DNA from: JAKVJE01 sp047722305
GTDB lineage: Bacteria; Actinomycetota; Actinomycetes; Actinomycetales; Microbacteriaceae
Reading direction: 5' to 3'
DNA length: 64,000 nucleotides
Assembly: GCA_047722305.1 (NCBI GenBank)
Contig: JBDNYM010000001.1
Span: 91,074 to 155,073, forward strand
The position numbers and the translations under genes are program-made. Shown here in pieces: positions 7,496 through 17,371 of the stretch. Under the pieces are notes generated by a model that was given only the letters and a program-made list of their open reading frames with translations, had not been told where the DNA came from and did not search any database. Position 1 is the stretch's first letter. The number at the start of each line of letters is the position of its first letter.

Positions 7496-9184
7496 ATGAG
7501 GGCAGCGTGCGCAGTGCGGCCATGGACCGGAAGCTACGGGGCGGGCGTGCCAGCCGGGATCGACCGGGACGACCGGACGCTGACCGGCATGCTCCGCGAC
7601 ACGGTCGCGGCCCATCCGACGGCCGCCGCGCTCGCCTACTTCCAGCGTCGCCTCACCTACCGTCAGCTGGATCGCGAGGTGGACGCCGTCGCCCGCGGCC
7701 TGGCCGGCCTCGGTGTGCAGGCCGGCGACCGGGTCGCGCTGCTGCTGCCGAACTCGCCGCAGCATGTGATCGCCTTCTACGCGATCCTGCGCCTCGGGGC
7801 GATCGCCGTCGAGCACAACCCCCTCTACACGCTGGACGAGCTGGCGCCGCAGTTCCGCGACCATGAGGCGAAGATCGCCATCGCCTGGGACCGCATCGCC
7901 GCGTCGCTGCTGACGCTCACCGCCACCGCGCCGCTGCGCGCCGTCGTGTCCGTGAGCCTGCGCCGCGCCCTGCCCTTCCGGCTGCGGGTCGCGCTGCGGC
8001 TGCCGCTGAAATCCGTCCGCGAGGTGCGCGACAGCCTGCCCGACCTGCACGTCTCCGGCGCCATCTCATGGGAGACGCTACGGCGAGGCCGCGGCGTCCT
8101 GCCGGAATACCGGGGTGCCGCCGATGACGCGGCGGTCATCCAGTACACCAGCGGTACCAGCGGCACCCCGAAGGGCGCCATCCTCACCCACCGCAGCCTG
8201 CTGGCCAACGCCCGCCAGGGCCGGGCCTGGCTGCCCGGCGTCCGCGCGGCGGGGGAGACCGTCTACGCGGTGCTGCCCATGTTCCACGCCTACGGCCTGA
8301 CGCTGTGCCTGACGTTCTCGCTGAGCATCGGCGCGAAGCTCGTGCTCTTCCCCGCCTTCGAGCCCCGGCTGGTGCTGCAGGCGATGCGCACCGACCCCGC
8401 CACCTTCCTGCCCGCCGTGCCGCCCATCTACGAGCGGCTGCTGCGCGCCGCCGCCGCAGCCGGCGTGTCGCTGGCCGGCATCCGCTACGCGATCTCCGGG
8501 GCGATGCCGCTGTCCGAGCAGACGGTCGCCGACTGGGAGCGCGCGACCGGCGGCGGTCTGGTCGAGGGCTACGGGATGACCGAGGCGTCGCCGATCATCG
8601 CCGGCAATCCGCTGGGCGGCACCCGCCGCGCCGGCAGCGTGGGCGTGCCGTTCCCCGGCACCGACGTGCGAGTGCGCGCCGCCGACGACCCGACCGGGCC
8701 GGACCTGCCGGCCGGGCGGATCGGCGAGCTGCAGGTGCGCGGTCCCCAGGTGTGCCGCGGGTACTGGAACCGGCCGGACGAGACCCGCGCCACCATCCTT
8801 CCCGGCGGCTGGCTGCGCACCGGCGACCTCGTGCGGATGGACGCGGACGGCTTCATCACCATCGTCGACCGTCTCAAAGAGCTCATCATCAGCGGCGGGT
8901 TCAACGTGCTGCCCGCCGAGGTGGAGCGGGCGCTGCGGGCGTTCCCCGACGTGGTCGACGTGGCCGTGGTCGGGGTGCCGCGGCGGCACGGCGGCGAGCA
9001 GGTCGCGGCGGCCCTGGTGATGCGGGCCGGTGCCGTCCTCGACCGTACGAAGCTGGCCGAGTTCTGCCGTGGGCGCCTGGCCGAGTACAAGATCCCCCGT
9101 CGTTTCGCCGAGGTGGCGGAGCTGCCCACCTCGATGGTCGGCAAGGTCATGCGGCGCCTCGTGCGCGAGCAGGTCTTCGGCTGA
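7496..9184 (+). CDS. AMP-dependent long-chain fatty acid-CoA ligase
   Basis: A 562-residue ANL-superfamily enzyme that activates a carboxylic acid with ATP and CoA. The ATP-binding YTSGTSGTPKGA is at about residues 217-228, the adenylate motif GYGMTEASP near 358, then GWLRTGDL, DRLKELIISGGFN and the C-terminal catalytic lysine in GKVMRR near 549. Similarity is closest in style to long-chain acyl-CoA synthetases, but substrate length cannot be read from sequence. The ATG has a GGAG-like site upstream. It is convergent with the alcohol dehydrogenase gene, separated by a strong hairpin. Confidence 0.88.
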   Translation: MRAACAVRPWTGSYGAGVPAGIDRDDRTLTGMLRDTVAAHPTAAALAYFQRRLTYRQLDREVDAVARGLAGLGVQAGDRVALLLPNSPQHVIAFYAILRLGAIAVEHNPLYTLDELAPQFRDHEAKIAIAWDRIAASLLTLTATAPLRAVVSVSLRRALPFRLRVALRLPLKSVREVRDSLPDLHVSGAISWETLRRGRGVLPEYRGAADDAAVIQYTSGTSGTPKGAILTHRSLLANARQGRAWLPGVRAAGETVYAVLPMFHAYGLTLCLTFSLSIGAKLVLFPAFEPRLVLQAMRTDPATFLPAVPPIYERLLRAAAAAGVSLAGIRYAISGAMPLSEQTVADWERATGGGLVEGYGMTEASPIIAGNPLGGTRRAGSVGVPFPGTDVRVRAADDPTGPDLPAGRIGELQVRGPQVCRGYWNRPDETRATILPGGWLRTGDLVRMDADGFITIVDRLKELIISGGFNVLPAEVERALRAFPDVVDVAVVGVPRRHGGEQVAAALVMRAGAVLDRTKLAEFCRGRLAEYKIPRRFAEVAELPTSMVGKVMRRLVREQVFG

Positions 9185-9224
9185 TCGGCTCGCGGTCCGG
9201 CGGCCGTGCCGGCCGAGATGGCTG

Positions 9225-9260
9225 GGGGCGCGGCCGCCCGGACGCGGGGGCCGCGCACCC
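9225..9260. terminator. Hairpin between convergent genes
   Basis: CGCGGCC (9229-9235) pairs with GGCCGCG (9249-9255), with flanking GGG/CCC extending the stem. There is no T tract. It sits between the convergent ligase and dehydrogenase genes and may end both transcripts. Confidence 0.45.
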
Positions 9261-9281
9261 CTGGGCTCGGCGTCGATGCCG

Positions 9282-10334
9282 TCAGTGGATGAGCACCTTC
9301 AGCGCATTGTGTTCGGCGGCGTGCCCGAACACGTCGTACGCCTCCTCGACCTGATCGAACCCGAACTCGTGGGTGACGAACTTGTCGGCGGGCAGCTGGT
9401 GGGCGGCGACGAGCTTGAGCAGCATCGGCAGCGTGTTCGTGTTGACCAAGCCCATCGAGATGTCGATGTTCTGGATCCACAGCTCGTTGAGCTTCAGCTC
9501 GACGGGACGGCCGTGCACGCCGACGTTGGCCACGCTGCCGCCCGGGCGCACGATCTCGGTCGCCATGGTGAAGGTGATGGGCGTCCCCACCGCCTCGATG
9601 GCCACGTCCACTCCCAGGCCGTCGGTCAGGGCCAGCACCTGGTCGCGCCAGTCGGAGGCGCCCGAGTTCACGACGTCGCTGGCGCCGAAGTCGCGGGCGC
9701 GGGCGAGCCGGTTGTCGTCCAGGTCGATGGCGATCACCTTCGCCGGGCCGTACAGGCGCGACGTCATCACCGCCGACAGCCCGACCGGCCCCGACCCGAT
9801 CACGGCGATGGTGTCGCCGGGCTGCGGGCGCCCCGCCTGCACGCCGATCTCGAAGCCGGTGGGCAGGATGTCGGAGAGCAGGATCCCCTCCTGGTCGCTG
9901 ACCCCCTCCGGGATCTTGTAGACGGAGTTCTCGGCGAAGGGCACGCGCACGTACTCGGCCTGGGTGCCGTCGATCATGTACCCGAAGATCCAGCCGACGC
10001 CGGCCTTGCCCTCGGGGTCGAGGCAGTGGCTGTACAGGCCCTGCTTGCAGTATTCGCAGCGGCCGCACGAGCTCACGCAGCTGAGGATGACCCGGTCGCC
10101 GACGGCCAGCCGGCTCACTCCCGAGCCGACCTCGGTGATGGTGCCGATGCCCTCATGCCCGAGGATGCGACCGGTCTCGACCTCGGGGGTGTCCCCTTTG
10201 AGGATGTGCAGGTCGGTGCCGCAGATGGTGGTGGCGTCCATCTTCACGATGACGTCGGTGGGGCGCTGGATGCGGGGGTCGGGGACGTCAGTCCAGGACT
10301 TGCGCCCGGGGCCGCCGTAGACGAGAGCTTTCAT
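9282..10334 (-). CDS. Zinc-dependent alcohol dehydrogenase
   Basis: A 350-residue medium-chain dehydrogenase. Catalytic zinc ligands are Cys38 (TTICGTD) and His60-Glu61 (GHEG). The structural zinc site is Cys90, 93, 96 and 104. The NAD-binding glycines are in VIGSGPVGLSAV. It likely oxidises a secondary alcohol or reduces an aldehyde/ketone with NAD(H). AAGGAGG precedes the ATG. The AcoR-like regulator lies just upstream on the same strand (105-bp gap) and probably controls it, as in acetoin/alcohol utilisation loci. Confidence 0.9.
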   Translation of the reverse strand: MKALVYGGPGRKSWTDVPDPRIQRPTDVIVKMDATTICGTDLHILKGDTPEVETGRILGHEGIGTITEVGSGVSRLAVGDRVILSCVSSCGRCEYCKQGLYSHCLDPEGKAGVGWIFGYMIDGTQAEYVRVPFAENSVYKIPEGVSDQEGILLSDILPTGFEIGVQAGRPQPGDTIAVIGSGPVGLSAVMTSRLYGPAKVIAIDLDDNRLARARDFGASDVVNSGASDWRDQVLALTDGLGVDVAIEAVGTPITFTMATEIVRPGGSVANVGVHGRPVELKLNELWIQNIDISMGLVNTNTLPMLLKLVAAHQLPADKFVTHEFGFDQVEEAYDVFGHAAEHNALKVLIH

Positions 10335-10439
10335 GGTTCCTCCTTGAACCGTACCGATGGAGCAGGTCTGCCCTGCTACCTGCAGTGTCCCGCTCCAGCG
10401 GTGCGATCTTCTGGGGAAGCGCTCGGCGATCGTCTCGAA

Positions 10440-11879
10440 TCAAGACGGTGCGCGCCCTGCCGGCAGTCCGTAGGCGGCGAGTTTGCGGTAGAGGGCGGCG
10501 CGCGAGATTCCGAGCAGCCGAGCCGATGCGGTGCGGTTGCCGTTCGTCCAGGCGATGGCGGCCGCGATCTCGCGGCGCTCGGCCAGCTCGATCTCGGTGA
10601 AGCGCCGTAGCCGGGGCACGAGATCGGGAGGGACCTCTGCGACGGTCCCGCCGGGCTGCCGTTCGAGCAGCTCTCGGACGACCGCGGCCAGCTCGTCGAT
10701 GTTGTCCGGCCAGGATGCGGCCGCCAACCGGTCGACGACCTGCCGCTCGATCCGGCCGCCGCCGCCGGGGACGATCCGATCGGCGACGGTGCGGACGATG
10801 GACGCGAACTCCCCTCGACGCTGGCGCAGGGCGGGCAGCATGACCGTGTGGGCGACGTACGGCAGCAGCTCCCGGAGCGGGGACGCCTCGCGCAGCACCG
10901 GCGGAGCGGCCGTGAGCACGGGCCGGTGCAGCCGCCCGCCGAACCCGGGCGTGGCCAGGAACCGGTGCACGGTGGCGAGCTCGTCGGCCCGCAGCAGCTG
11001 GGCGTCGGCGAAGACCACTGCGCCGTGCCGGTGCGCGTCCTCGTCGGTGAGCTGGGAAAGGCCCTCGCGGACGCGTCCGGCGCGCAGGACGCTCATGGGG
11101 GCGCCGGGCGCCACGCGCTGCAGGGCGTCGGCCAGCAGCGTCAGCCGTCCCGACCCGGGTTCTCCGAGCATGAGCAGGGACTGGCCGTGGCGGAGGGCGT
11201 GGATGGTGTCGTTGAGGGCCGGCTGCCAGAGCGACGAGGCCTCGGGGGCGGCGGGGCGCAGGGCGGCGCCGGCGCCCGTCGCCCGCAGCCGGTCCGCGAT
11301 GAGCGCCGCCGTCCGCTCGGCGAGCTGCCGCATCCGAGGGTGGGAGTCGCGCTGGCGGGCGGTCAGGTCGAGCACGCCCAGCACCCGCCCGCCGACGGGG
11401 TCCATGATCGGCGCGCCGGCGCAGGCGTAGTCGAGGAACGCCCCGCGGTAGTGGGCGCCCGCCTGGACGAGCGTCGGACGGCCGGTGACGGCTACGGTGC
11501 CGATGCCGTTCGTCCCCACGGCGCGCTCGCCGAAGTCGGCGCCCGGGGCGAGCTGGATGAGGTCGAGCGCCGCCATCGCGGTGCGGCTGCCGACGGTGCG
11601 CATCTGCACCCGTCCGCGTCCGTCAGCGAGGATGACGCCGACGGGGAGCCCGCCGAGCTGATCGCAGAGAGCCCGCAGGGGCGGTCCGGCCGCCCAGACC
11701 AGCGGCGAGTCCTCTGCCGGGTCGGAGAACGGCACGTCGGCGGCGTCGGCATCGACTCCGGCCCGTCGTGACCGCAGCCAGGACGACGAGATGGGCCCGG
11801 GGACGCCGCGAGCCAGCCGGCCGCGATGGAGGAATTCGTCCCTGGCGGCGGTCAGGCGCGAGGGAAGGGAAGCGGTCAT
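10440..11879 (-). CDS. AcoR-like Fis-family regulator with degenerate AAA+ domain
   Basis: A 479-residue protein with an N-terminal GAF-type sensor (FGERAVGTNGIGTVAVTGRP, typical of AcoR), a central AAA+-like domain and a C-terminal Fis-type helix-turn-helix (NRTASARLLGISRAALYRKL). The Walker A reads GEPGSGR with the lysine replaced by arginine, and the sigma-54 contact loop GAFTGA is absent. It therefore cannot act as a classical sigma-54 activator, in line with actinobacteria lacking sigma-54. GAGGAGA precedes the start. It probably regulates the downstream alcohol dehydrogenase. Confidence 0.8.
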   Translation of the reverse strand: MTASLPSRLTAARDEFLHRGRLARGVPGPISSSWLRSRRAGVDADAADVPFSDPAEDSPLVWAAGPPLRALCDQLGGLPVGVILADGRGRVQMRTVGSRTAMAALDLIQLAPGADFGERAVGTNGIGTVAVTGRPTLVQAGAHYRGAFLDYACAGAPIMDPVGGRVLGVLDLTARQRDSHPRMRQLAERTAALIADRLRATGAGAALRPAAPEASSLWQPALNDTIHALRHGQSLLMLGEPGSGRLTLLADALQRVAPGAPMSVLRAGRVREGLSQLTDEDAHRHGAVVFADAQLLRADELATVHRFLATPGFGGRLHRPVLTAAPPVLREASPLRELLPYVAHTVMLPALRQRRGEFASIVRTVADRIVPGGGGRIERQVVDRLAAASWPDNIDELAAVVRELLERQPGGTVAEVPPDLVPRLRRFTEIELAERREIAAAIAWTNGNRTASARLLGISRAALYRKLAAYGLPAGRAPS

Positions 11880-11982
11880 GGTCTCTCCTCGTCGAGAGCG
11901 GCGGCACGGATGCCGTCACCACTGAATCTAGCGCCGAGTGCGGGTGCGGACAACGCGGTTGCGCCCGAGGCCTGGGGGGCGT

Positions 11983-13200
11983 CTACGGCCGCGGGCGGTG
12001 AATCACCGGCACCGCGCTGGTGTCGGTCAGCGGCCCGGAGTGACGCCGCAGATCGGGCAGGACGGGGATGGCGGCGAGTGCGAGCCCGGCGCCCAGGAGC
12101 GCCATGATGCCGCCCATCCCGAACGCCCATCCCGGCCCCCAGGCGTCGATGAGCACGCCGGCCAGCGCCGACCCGATGCCGGAGCCGACCAGCTGGCCGG
12201 TTCCCACCCAGGCGAACGCTTCGGCGGTGTCGGCGAACTTCAGGCTCGACGACACGTTGGCGAAGAACACGGCCAGCGACGGCGCCGACCCGATGCCGGC
12301 GACGATCTGGGCGGTGCCCACCCACCAGACGTTGTGGGGCGCGAACGCCGCCATGAGCACCCCGAGGCCGACGACCGCCGACCGGGTGCCCATCGACCAG
12401 GGCGCCATCACCATCCGCGACGACACCACCCCGGCGATGGCCGATGCGACCGAGAGCACCGCGAGCAGCACCCCGGTGGTGGCCCCCTGCCCCTGGAACG
12501 CGGCCACGACGGCGGTCTCGTTGGCGCCGAAGGCGGCGACGATCAGCGCGGACGACACCACGGCGATGAGGATGGGCCACTTGCGCATCACCGCGCCCAT
12601 GCGGTGCGTCGACGGCGGCACGGTGACCTGCCCCATGACGGGGGTCAGCAGCAGCCAGGCGCCGCCGACGGCGCCGAGCGCGGCGGTCAGCCAGAGCGCC
12701 ACCCGGGTGGACGCGGCGCTCGCGCTGAGCGTCACGAGCACCGGCCCGAAGACCCAGATGAGCTCCTGGGCGGCGGCGTCGAGGCTGAACAGGTCTTGCA
12801 GACGGCGGGCCGGGACGAGCTTCGGGTACACGGTCCGTACGGCCGACTGGACGGGCGGGGCGAAGAACCCCGCCAGGAACGAGAGCACGAGGAACGCCCA
12901 GAACGGCCCGTCGACGAACCCGAAGGCGACGATGCACAGCGTGTCGGCCAGCATGAAGACGCCGAGCACCTGGCGCATCCCGAACCGCGCGAGCCAGCGG
13001 CCGGCCAGCGGACCGGCGATCGCCGCGCCGGCGCAGAACACGGCGATCGTGAATCCGGCCTGGCGGTACTGGTGCAGCATCTGCTCGACGTGGATGAGCG
13101 CGGCCAGCGACAGCATCCCGTTCGGCAGGCGGGCGACGAGCTGCGAGCCCACGAGCGGCGCCACGGAGCGCTCGCGGAGCACGTTTCCGAAGAACTGCAT
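11983..13200 (-). CDS. MFS transporter
   Basis: A 405-residue integral membrane protein with about twelve hydrophobic segments and the general arrangement of a drug/metabolite efflux MFS carrier, including GPLAGRWLARFGMRQVLGV (motif A position) between helices 2 and 3. Substrate unknown. The gene lies 144 bp after hrpA on the same strand. The start at 13200 has only a weak upstream GGCGGTG. Confidence 0.8.
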   Translation of the reverse strand: MQFFGNVLRERSVAPLVGSQLVARLPNGMLSLAALIHVEQMLHQYRQAGFTIAVFCAGAAIAGPLAGRWLARFGMRQVLGVFMLADTLCIVAFGFVDGPFWAFLVLSFLAGFFAPPVQSAVRTVYPKLVPARRLQDLFSLDAAAQELIWVFGPVLVTLSASAASTRVALWLTAALGAVGGAWLLLTPVMGQVTVPPSTHRMGAVMRKWPILIAVVSSALIVAAFGANETAVVAAFQGQGATTGVLLAVLSVASAIAGVVSSRMVMAPWSMGTRSAVVGLGVLMAAFAPHNVWWVGTAQIVAGIGSAPSLAVFFANVSSSLKFADTAEAFAWVGTGQLVGSGIGSALAGVLIDAWGPGWAFGMGGIMALLGAGLALAAIPVLPDLRRHSGPLTDTSAVPVIHRPRP

Positions 13201-13344
13201 TTCTGCACCGCCGACTGGTCTGAGAGGGTCTCCTCCCCGCGGCCCGGTTCGGGGCGGCGGGGGATGTCCGGTCGAGTCTACCGGTCGGCAGGCGACTCCA
13301 CATACCGTCCGGTCGGTACGGATCTCAGTCGGGCGCGCCGTGCC

Positions 13345-16300
13345 TCAGCGGCCGCGCAGCAGGGTGCCGAGCCGCTGCAACGACACCGGCTCGGCCGTCC
13401 CCAGATCCTGGGCGGAGACGCTCACCCGGAACTCCTCGAGCATCCACCGGGCCTTCCAATCGCGGTCGCGGCCATCGGCGACGGCTTCCGCGAAGGTGAT
13501 GCCCCGCTCCGGCGCCCCGGCCTCTGCCAGCAGGGACTGCGCGCGGGAGATCTGACTGAGCGGGTCCCGTCCGGGCTGCTCCACCACGCGCTGGGCCCGG
13601 CGCGCGGCGGCCCGCAGATAGCGGGGAAGCTCCCGCAGCTGCCGGACGCCGACGGCGCGCACGAACCCGTCGAACACGAGGCCGTCCACCTGCGCCCGGA
13701 GATCGGCGGCCACGGGCAGCAGGCGCGGCGAGCGGATCCCGGCGATCGCACGGTTCGCTTCCCGGGCCGCCCCCAGGGCCGCGGCAGCAGTCTGGACGAT
13801 CCCGGCCAGTCCGGCGCCGACGGCCGCATCCGCCGCGGTCGCGAGCCGGGAGAACGCCTCGGCGTCGCGAACGGCCCAGGCGTCGGCGGCGGCCACCTGC
13901 GCGTCCACGAGCGCGGCGGCGGCATCCTCGCCGAGCGCAGTCGGAGAGCGGTACGGCCCGGCGGCGACCGCCAGCCGCTCGGCAGTGGTCAGGTGCGAGA
14001 GGACGAACGGCACCGGCGGGTGCGCCGCGCACCGCACCAGCCGGCTGAGGCCGCGCCAGTGCGCGCGGTGCGCCTCGTCCTCATCCGCGAACACGCGCAC
14101 GCCGGCCGTGTCGCCCTCGTCGACCAGGGCCGGCCAGACCCGTACCGCGCTGCCCGCGATCCGCTGCGTCTCCTCGGCGGGGAGGCCCGGCAGCGTCCAC
14201 GAGGTGAGGCCGGACTGCTCCAGCGGCGAGTGGGTGCGCTCGACGCTGGCCTGCGCCTGCTCTGCGAAGTCGCGCTGCAGGGCGTCCAGGTCCGTCGACT
14301 CGGCCAGGGCGCGTCCCTGCGCGTCGAGCACCCGGAACGTCAGGCGCAGGTGCGAGGGCAGCCGGTCCGCATCCCATGCCTCTGGGGGAATACGTTGGCC
14401 GGTGAGGCGTTCGAGCACCTGACCCACCGCCTCGGTGAAGGGGCGGCCGTCGGGAGCGGCGGGCAGGGCCGCGATCACCTTGCGCGCGAAGTCGGCGGCC
14501 GGCACCGCGTGGCGGCGCCACTGCTTGGGCAGGCTGCGGATCAGGGCCTGGACGAGCTCCTCGCGCATCCCCGGCACGAGCCAGTCGAAGCCGGCGGGCG
14601 TCAGCTGCGGCAGCACCGCCAGCGGCACGTCCGCGTTGACGCCGTCGGAGTCGGCGCCCGGATCGAACCGGTACTGCAGCCGCAGGTCGATCGCGTCCTG
14701 CCGCCAGGTGGACGGGTACGCGCGCAGGTCGGCGGGGGAGTCGTCCTCCAAGACGTCGTCGAGGTCCAGGGTGAGCAGATCCGGGTGCTCGCGGCGCTTC
14801 TGCTTCCACCAGGCGTCGAAGCTGCGCTGGTCGGCGATGCCCGCCGGGATGCGCTCGTCGTAGAACGCGAACAGCGCCTCGTCGTCGACGGCCAGTCGGG
14901 AGCGGGTGCGGTTCTCCAGCTCCTCCACCTTCGCCCGGGTGCGCTGGTTGTCGCGGAAGAACGCGTGCCGGGTCTCCCAGTCGCCCTCCACCAGCGCCCC
15001 GCGGATGAACAGCTCGCGCGCCAGCTCGGCGTCGACGTGGGCGAACAGCGCCGTGCGGTTGGACACGATCGGCAGTCCGTACAGCGTCACCTTCTCGGCG
15101 GCCACGACCGCGCCCCGGCGGCGCGACCAGTGCGGCTCGGCGTACTGGTGCCTGGCCAGCCCGCAGCGCTCGGCGAACGGCTCCGCCCACTCCAGCGGGA
15201 TGGCGGCGCTGGTGCGCGCGTACATGCGGCTGGTCTCGACCAGCTCGGCGGTCATGATGCCGGCCGGCTGCTTCTTGAACAGCGCCGAGCCGGGATGCAC
15301 CCAGAAGTGCGCGCCGTGGGCGCCGAGGTAGTTGTGCCGCTGTTCGTCGTGCAGGCCCAGCTGCGAGAGCAGCCCCGCCAGCAGACTCAGGTGCACGGCG
15401 TCGCCGTCGTGGCGGCTGCTGGCTCCGGCGCTGGCGGCGCGCCGCTGCGGGCGCGTCCTCGGGACCGCCGGCACCGGCACGGGCTCGGTCTGATGGCGGG
15501 GACGATGCCGTGCCCGCCGCAGCTGCGCGACCAGATCGAACCATTCCCGTACGCGCATATAACTCAGAAACTCCCGCCGGCACAGCCTTCGGAACGCGCT
15601 GCTGGAGAGCGCGTCGCGCTGCTCGGACACGTGGTCCCAGAGATTCAGGACGGTGAGGAAGTCGCTGGTCTGGTCCCGGAAGCGGGCATGCGCCTGGTCG
15701 GCGGCCTCCTGCGCCTCGCGGGGACGCTCGCGCGGGTCCTGCACGGTGAGGAACGCGACGATCGCCTCGACATCCTCGGCGCATCCGCGGGCGCGCGCCT
15801 CGATGAGCATCCGCGCCAGGCGGGGGTCGAGCGGGAGGTCGGCCATCTCGCGCCCCACGTCGGTGAGCCGGGTGGCGCCGCGGCCGGGTTCGACGGCACC
15901 GAGCTCCTGCAGGGTGTCGAGCCCGGCGGCGATCTGCCGGTGCTCGGGCGGCTGCAGGAAGGGGAAGTCCTCGATCTCGCCCAGCCGCATGACCGCCATC
16001 TGCAGCACGACGCTGGCCAGATTGGTGCGCAGGATCTCCGGGTCGGTGAACCGGGGCCGCCGGTCGTAGTCGTCCTGCGAGTACAGCCGGATGCAGATGC
16101 CGTCGGCGACGCGGCCGCAGCGCCCGGCCCGCTGGTCGGCGCTGGCCTGGGAGATCGGCTCGATGGGCAGCCGCTGCACCCCGCCGCGGGTGAACCGGGA
16201 GATGCGGGCGGTGCCGGTGTCGATCACGTACCGGATGCCGGGGACGGTCAGCGAGGTCTCGGCCACGTTCGTGGCCAGCACGATGCGGCGGCGGACGCCG

Positions 16301-17160
16301 GGCGTGCGCGTGCGCTCGAAGACCCGGTGCTGCTCGGCGGCGCTCAGCCGCCCGAACAGGGGCAGCACCTCGGTGAAGCGGTGGCGCCCGGAGAGCGCCT
16401 TGGCGGCATCCCGGATGTCGGCCTCGGTGGGGAAGAACACCAGGATGTCGCCGGACGGCTCGGTCATGAGCTCGTCGACGGCCGCCCCGACGCCCTCCAG
16501 CAGCGACATCCCCGACTCGACCGGGTCCTCGTAGCGGACCTCCACCGGGTAGGTGCGGCCCGACACCTCAATGATCGGGGCGTCGCCGAAGTGGTGCGAG
16601 AAGCGCTCCACGTCGATGGTGGCCGAGGTGATGATGAGCTTGAGGTCCGGCCGCCGCGGCAGGATGCGGGTGAGGCAGCCGAGCAGGAAGTCGATGTTCA
16701 GGCTGCGCTCATGGGCCTCGTCGATGATGATCGTGTCGTAGGCGTACAGCTTGGGGTCGTGGCGCAGCTCGGCCAGCAGGATGCCGTCGGTCATCACCTT
16801 CACCCGGGTCTCGGGCCCGACCCGATCGGTGAACCGCACCTGGTAGCCGATGGTCTCGCCCAGCCGGGTGCCGGTCTCGTCGGCCAGCCGCTCGGCGATG
16901 GTGTGGGCGGCGATGCGCCGGGGCTGCGTGTGCCCGATGAGGCGGCGGCGGGTCTTCCCGCCGCGCTGCACCGGTCGTCCTCGACCCAGCTCCAAGCACA
17001 TCTTGGGGATCTGGGTGGTCTTGCCCGAGCCGGTCTCGCCGGCGATGATGACCACCTGGTGGTCGCGGATGGCGGCCATGATCTCGTCATGGCGGGCGGA
17101 GACCGGCAGCTCCGGGGGGTACTCCAGGCGCGGTTCGGCGAGCGGTCTGGAGGTGGGCAT
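13345..17160 (-). CDS. hrpA: ATP-dependent RNA helicase HrpA (DEAH box)
   Basis: A 1271-residue DEAH-box helicase close to the usual HrpA length of about 1300. Walker A GETGSGKTTQ is at residues 41-50 and DEAH at 147-150; SATID and QRAGRCGR motifs follow, then the long HrpA-specific C-terminal region. HrpA acts on stalled ribosomes and mRNA in bacteria. ATG 17160 is chosen because a TAGACT box lies seven bases upstream, indicating a leaderless message; homology also begins there. The frame stays open upstream but without family resemblance. Confidence 0.92.
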   Translation of the reverse strand: MPTSRPLAEPRLEYPPELPVSARHDEIMAAIRDHQVVIIAGETGSGKTTQIPKMCLELGRGRPVQRGGKTRRRLIGHTQPRRIAAHTIAERLADETGTRLGETIGYQVRFTDRVGPETRVKVMTDGILLAELRHDPKLYAYDTIIIDEAHERSLNIDFLLGCLTRILPRRPDLKLIITSATIDVERFSHHFGDAPIIEVSGRTYPVEVRYEDPVESGMSLLEGVGAAVDELMTEPSGDILVFFPTEADIRDAAKALSGRHRFTEVLPLFGRLSAAEQHRVFERTRTPGVRRRIVLATNVAETSLTVPGIRYVIDTGTARISRFTRGGVQRLPIEPISQASADQRAGRCGRVADGICIRLYSQDDYDRRPRFTDPEILRTNLASVVLQMAVMRLGEIEDFPFLQPPEHRQIAAGLDTLQELGAVEPGRGATRLTDVGREMADLPLDPRLARMLIEARARGCAEDVEAIVAFLTVQDPRERPREAQEAADQAHARFRDQTSDFLTVLNLWDHVSEQRDALSSSAFRRLCRREFLSYMRVREWFDLVAQLRRARHRPRHQTEPVPVPAVPRTRPQRRAASAGASSRHDGDAVHLSLLAGLLSQLGLHDEQRHNYLGAHGAHFWVHPGSALFKKQPAGIMTAELVETSRMYARTSAAIPLEWAEPFAERCGLARHQYAEPHWSRRRGAVVAAEKVTLYGLPIVSNRTALFAHVDAELARELFIRGALVEGDWETRHAFFRDNQRTRAKVEELENRTRSRLAVDDEALFAFYDERIPAGIADQRSFDAWWKQKRREHPDLLTLDLDDVLEDDSPADLRAYPSTWRQDAIDLRLQYRFDPGADSDGVNADVPLAVLPQLTPAGFDWLVPGMREELVQALIRSLPKQWRRHAVPAADFARKVIAALPAAPDGRPFTEAVGQVLERLTGQRIPPEAWDADRLPSHLRLTFRVLDAQGRALAESTDLDALQRDFAEQAQASVERTHSPLEQSGLTSWTLPGLPAEETQRIAGSAVRVWPALVDEGDTAGVRVFADEDEAHRAHWRGLSRLVRCAAHPPVPFVLSHLTTAERLAVAAGPYRSPTALGEDAAAALVDAQVAAADAWAVRDAEAFSRLATAADAAVGAGLAGIVQTAAAALGAAREANRAIAGIRSPRLLPVAADLRAQVDGLVFDGFVRAVGVRQLRELPRYLRAAARRAQRVVEQPGRDPLSQISRAQSLLAEAGAPERGITFAEAVADGRDRDWKARWMLEEFRVSVSAQDLGTAEPVSLQRLGTLLRGR

Positions 17161-17167
17161 GGGTGCC

Positions 17168-17173
17168 AGTCTA
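17168..17173 (-). promoter_or_regulatory. -10 box of leaderless hrpA
   Basis: TAGACT on the minus strand, followed by 7 nt and the hrpA ATG (17160). Spacing predicts transcription starting at the start codon. Confidence 0.5.
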
Positions 17174-17359
17174 CGAGGGCGGGCCGCTGCGGCGCGGGAG
17201 CCGTCCGTCCGCTGCGCCGGTGGCGAGGCCTCCGGGGGCTCGTTGCGGACCGGGGCCTGGAGAGGGTCTGCCGGGGAAGGACGCGGCAGCGGGAACCTCC
17301 GCCCTGGAGAGTTTTCCACAGGCAGCCGCCTGGGCCGTTTTTCCCACATGGCCGTCGCG

Positions 17360-17365
17360 TAGGTT
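17360..17365 (+). promoter_or_regulatory. -10 box before the ybaB-like gene
   Basis: TAGGTT followed by GGAGGC and ATG 17372. The six intervening bases also look like a Shine-Dalgarno site, so the message may be leaderless or the box may be coincidental. Confidence 0.35.
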
Positions 17366-17371
17366 GGAGGC

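Noticed and set aside
7235..8050. An open frame on the minus strand opposite the acyl-CoA ligase
   Set aside because: It lacks recognisable domains and is explained by third-position GC bias of the ligase gene.
10335..10439. A sigma-54 (-24/-12) promoter before the alcohol dehydrogenase
   Set aside because: No GG/GC pair with the right spacing was found, and the regulator lacks GAFTGA.
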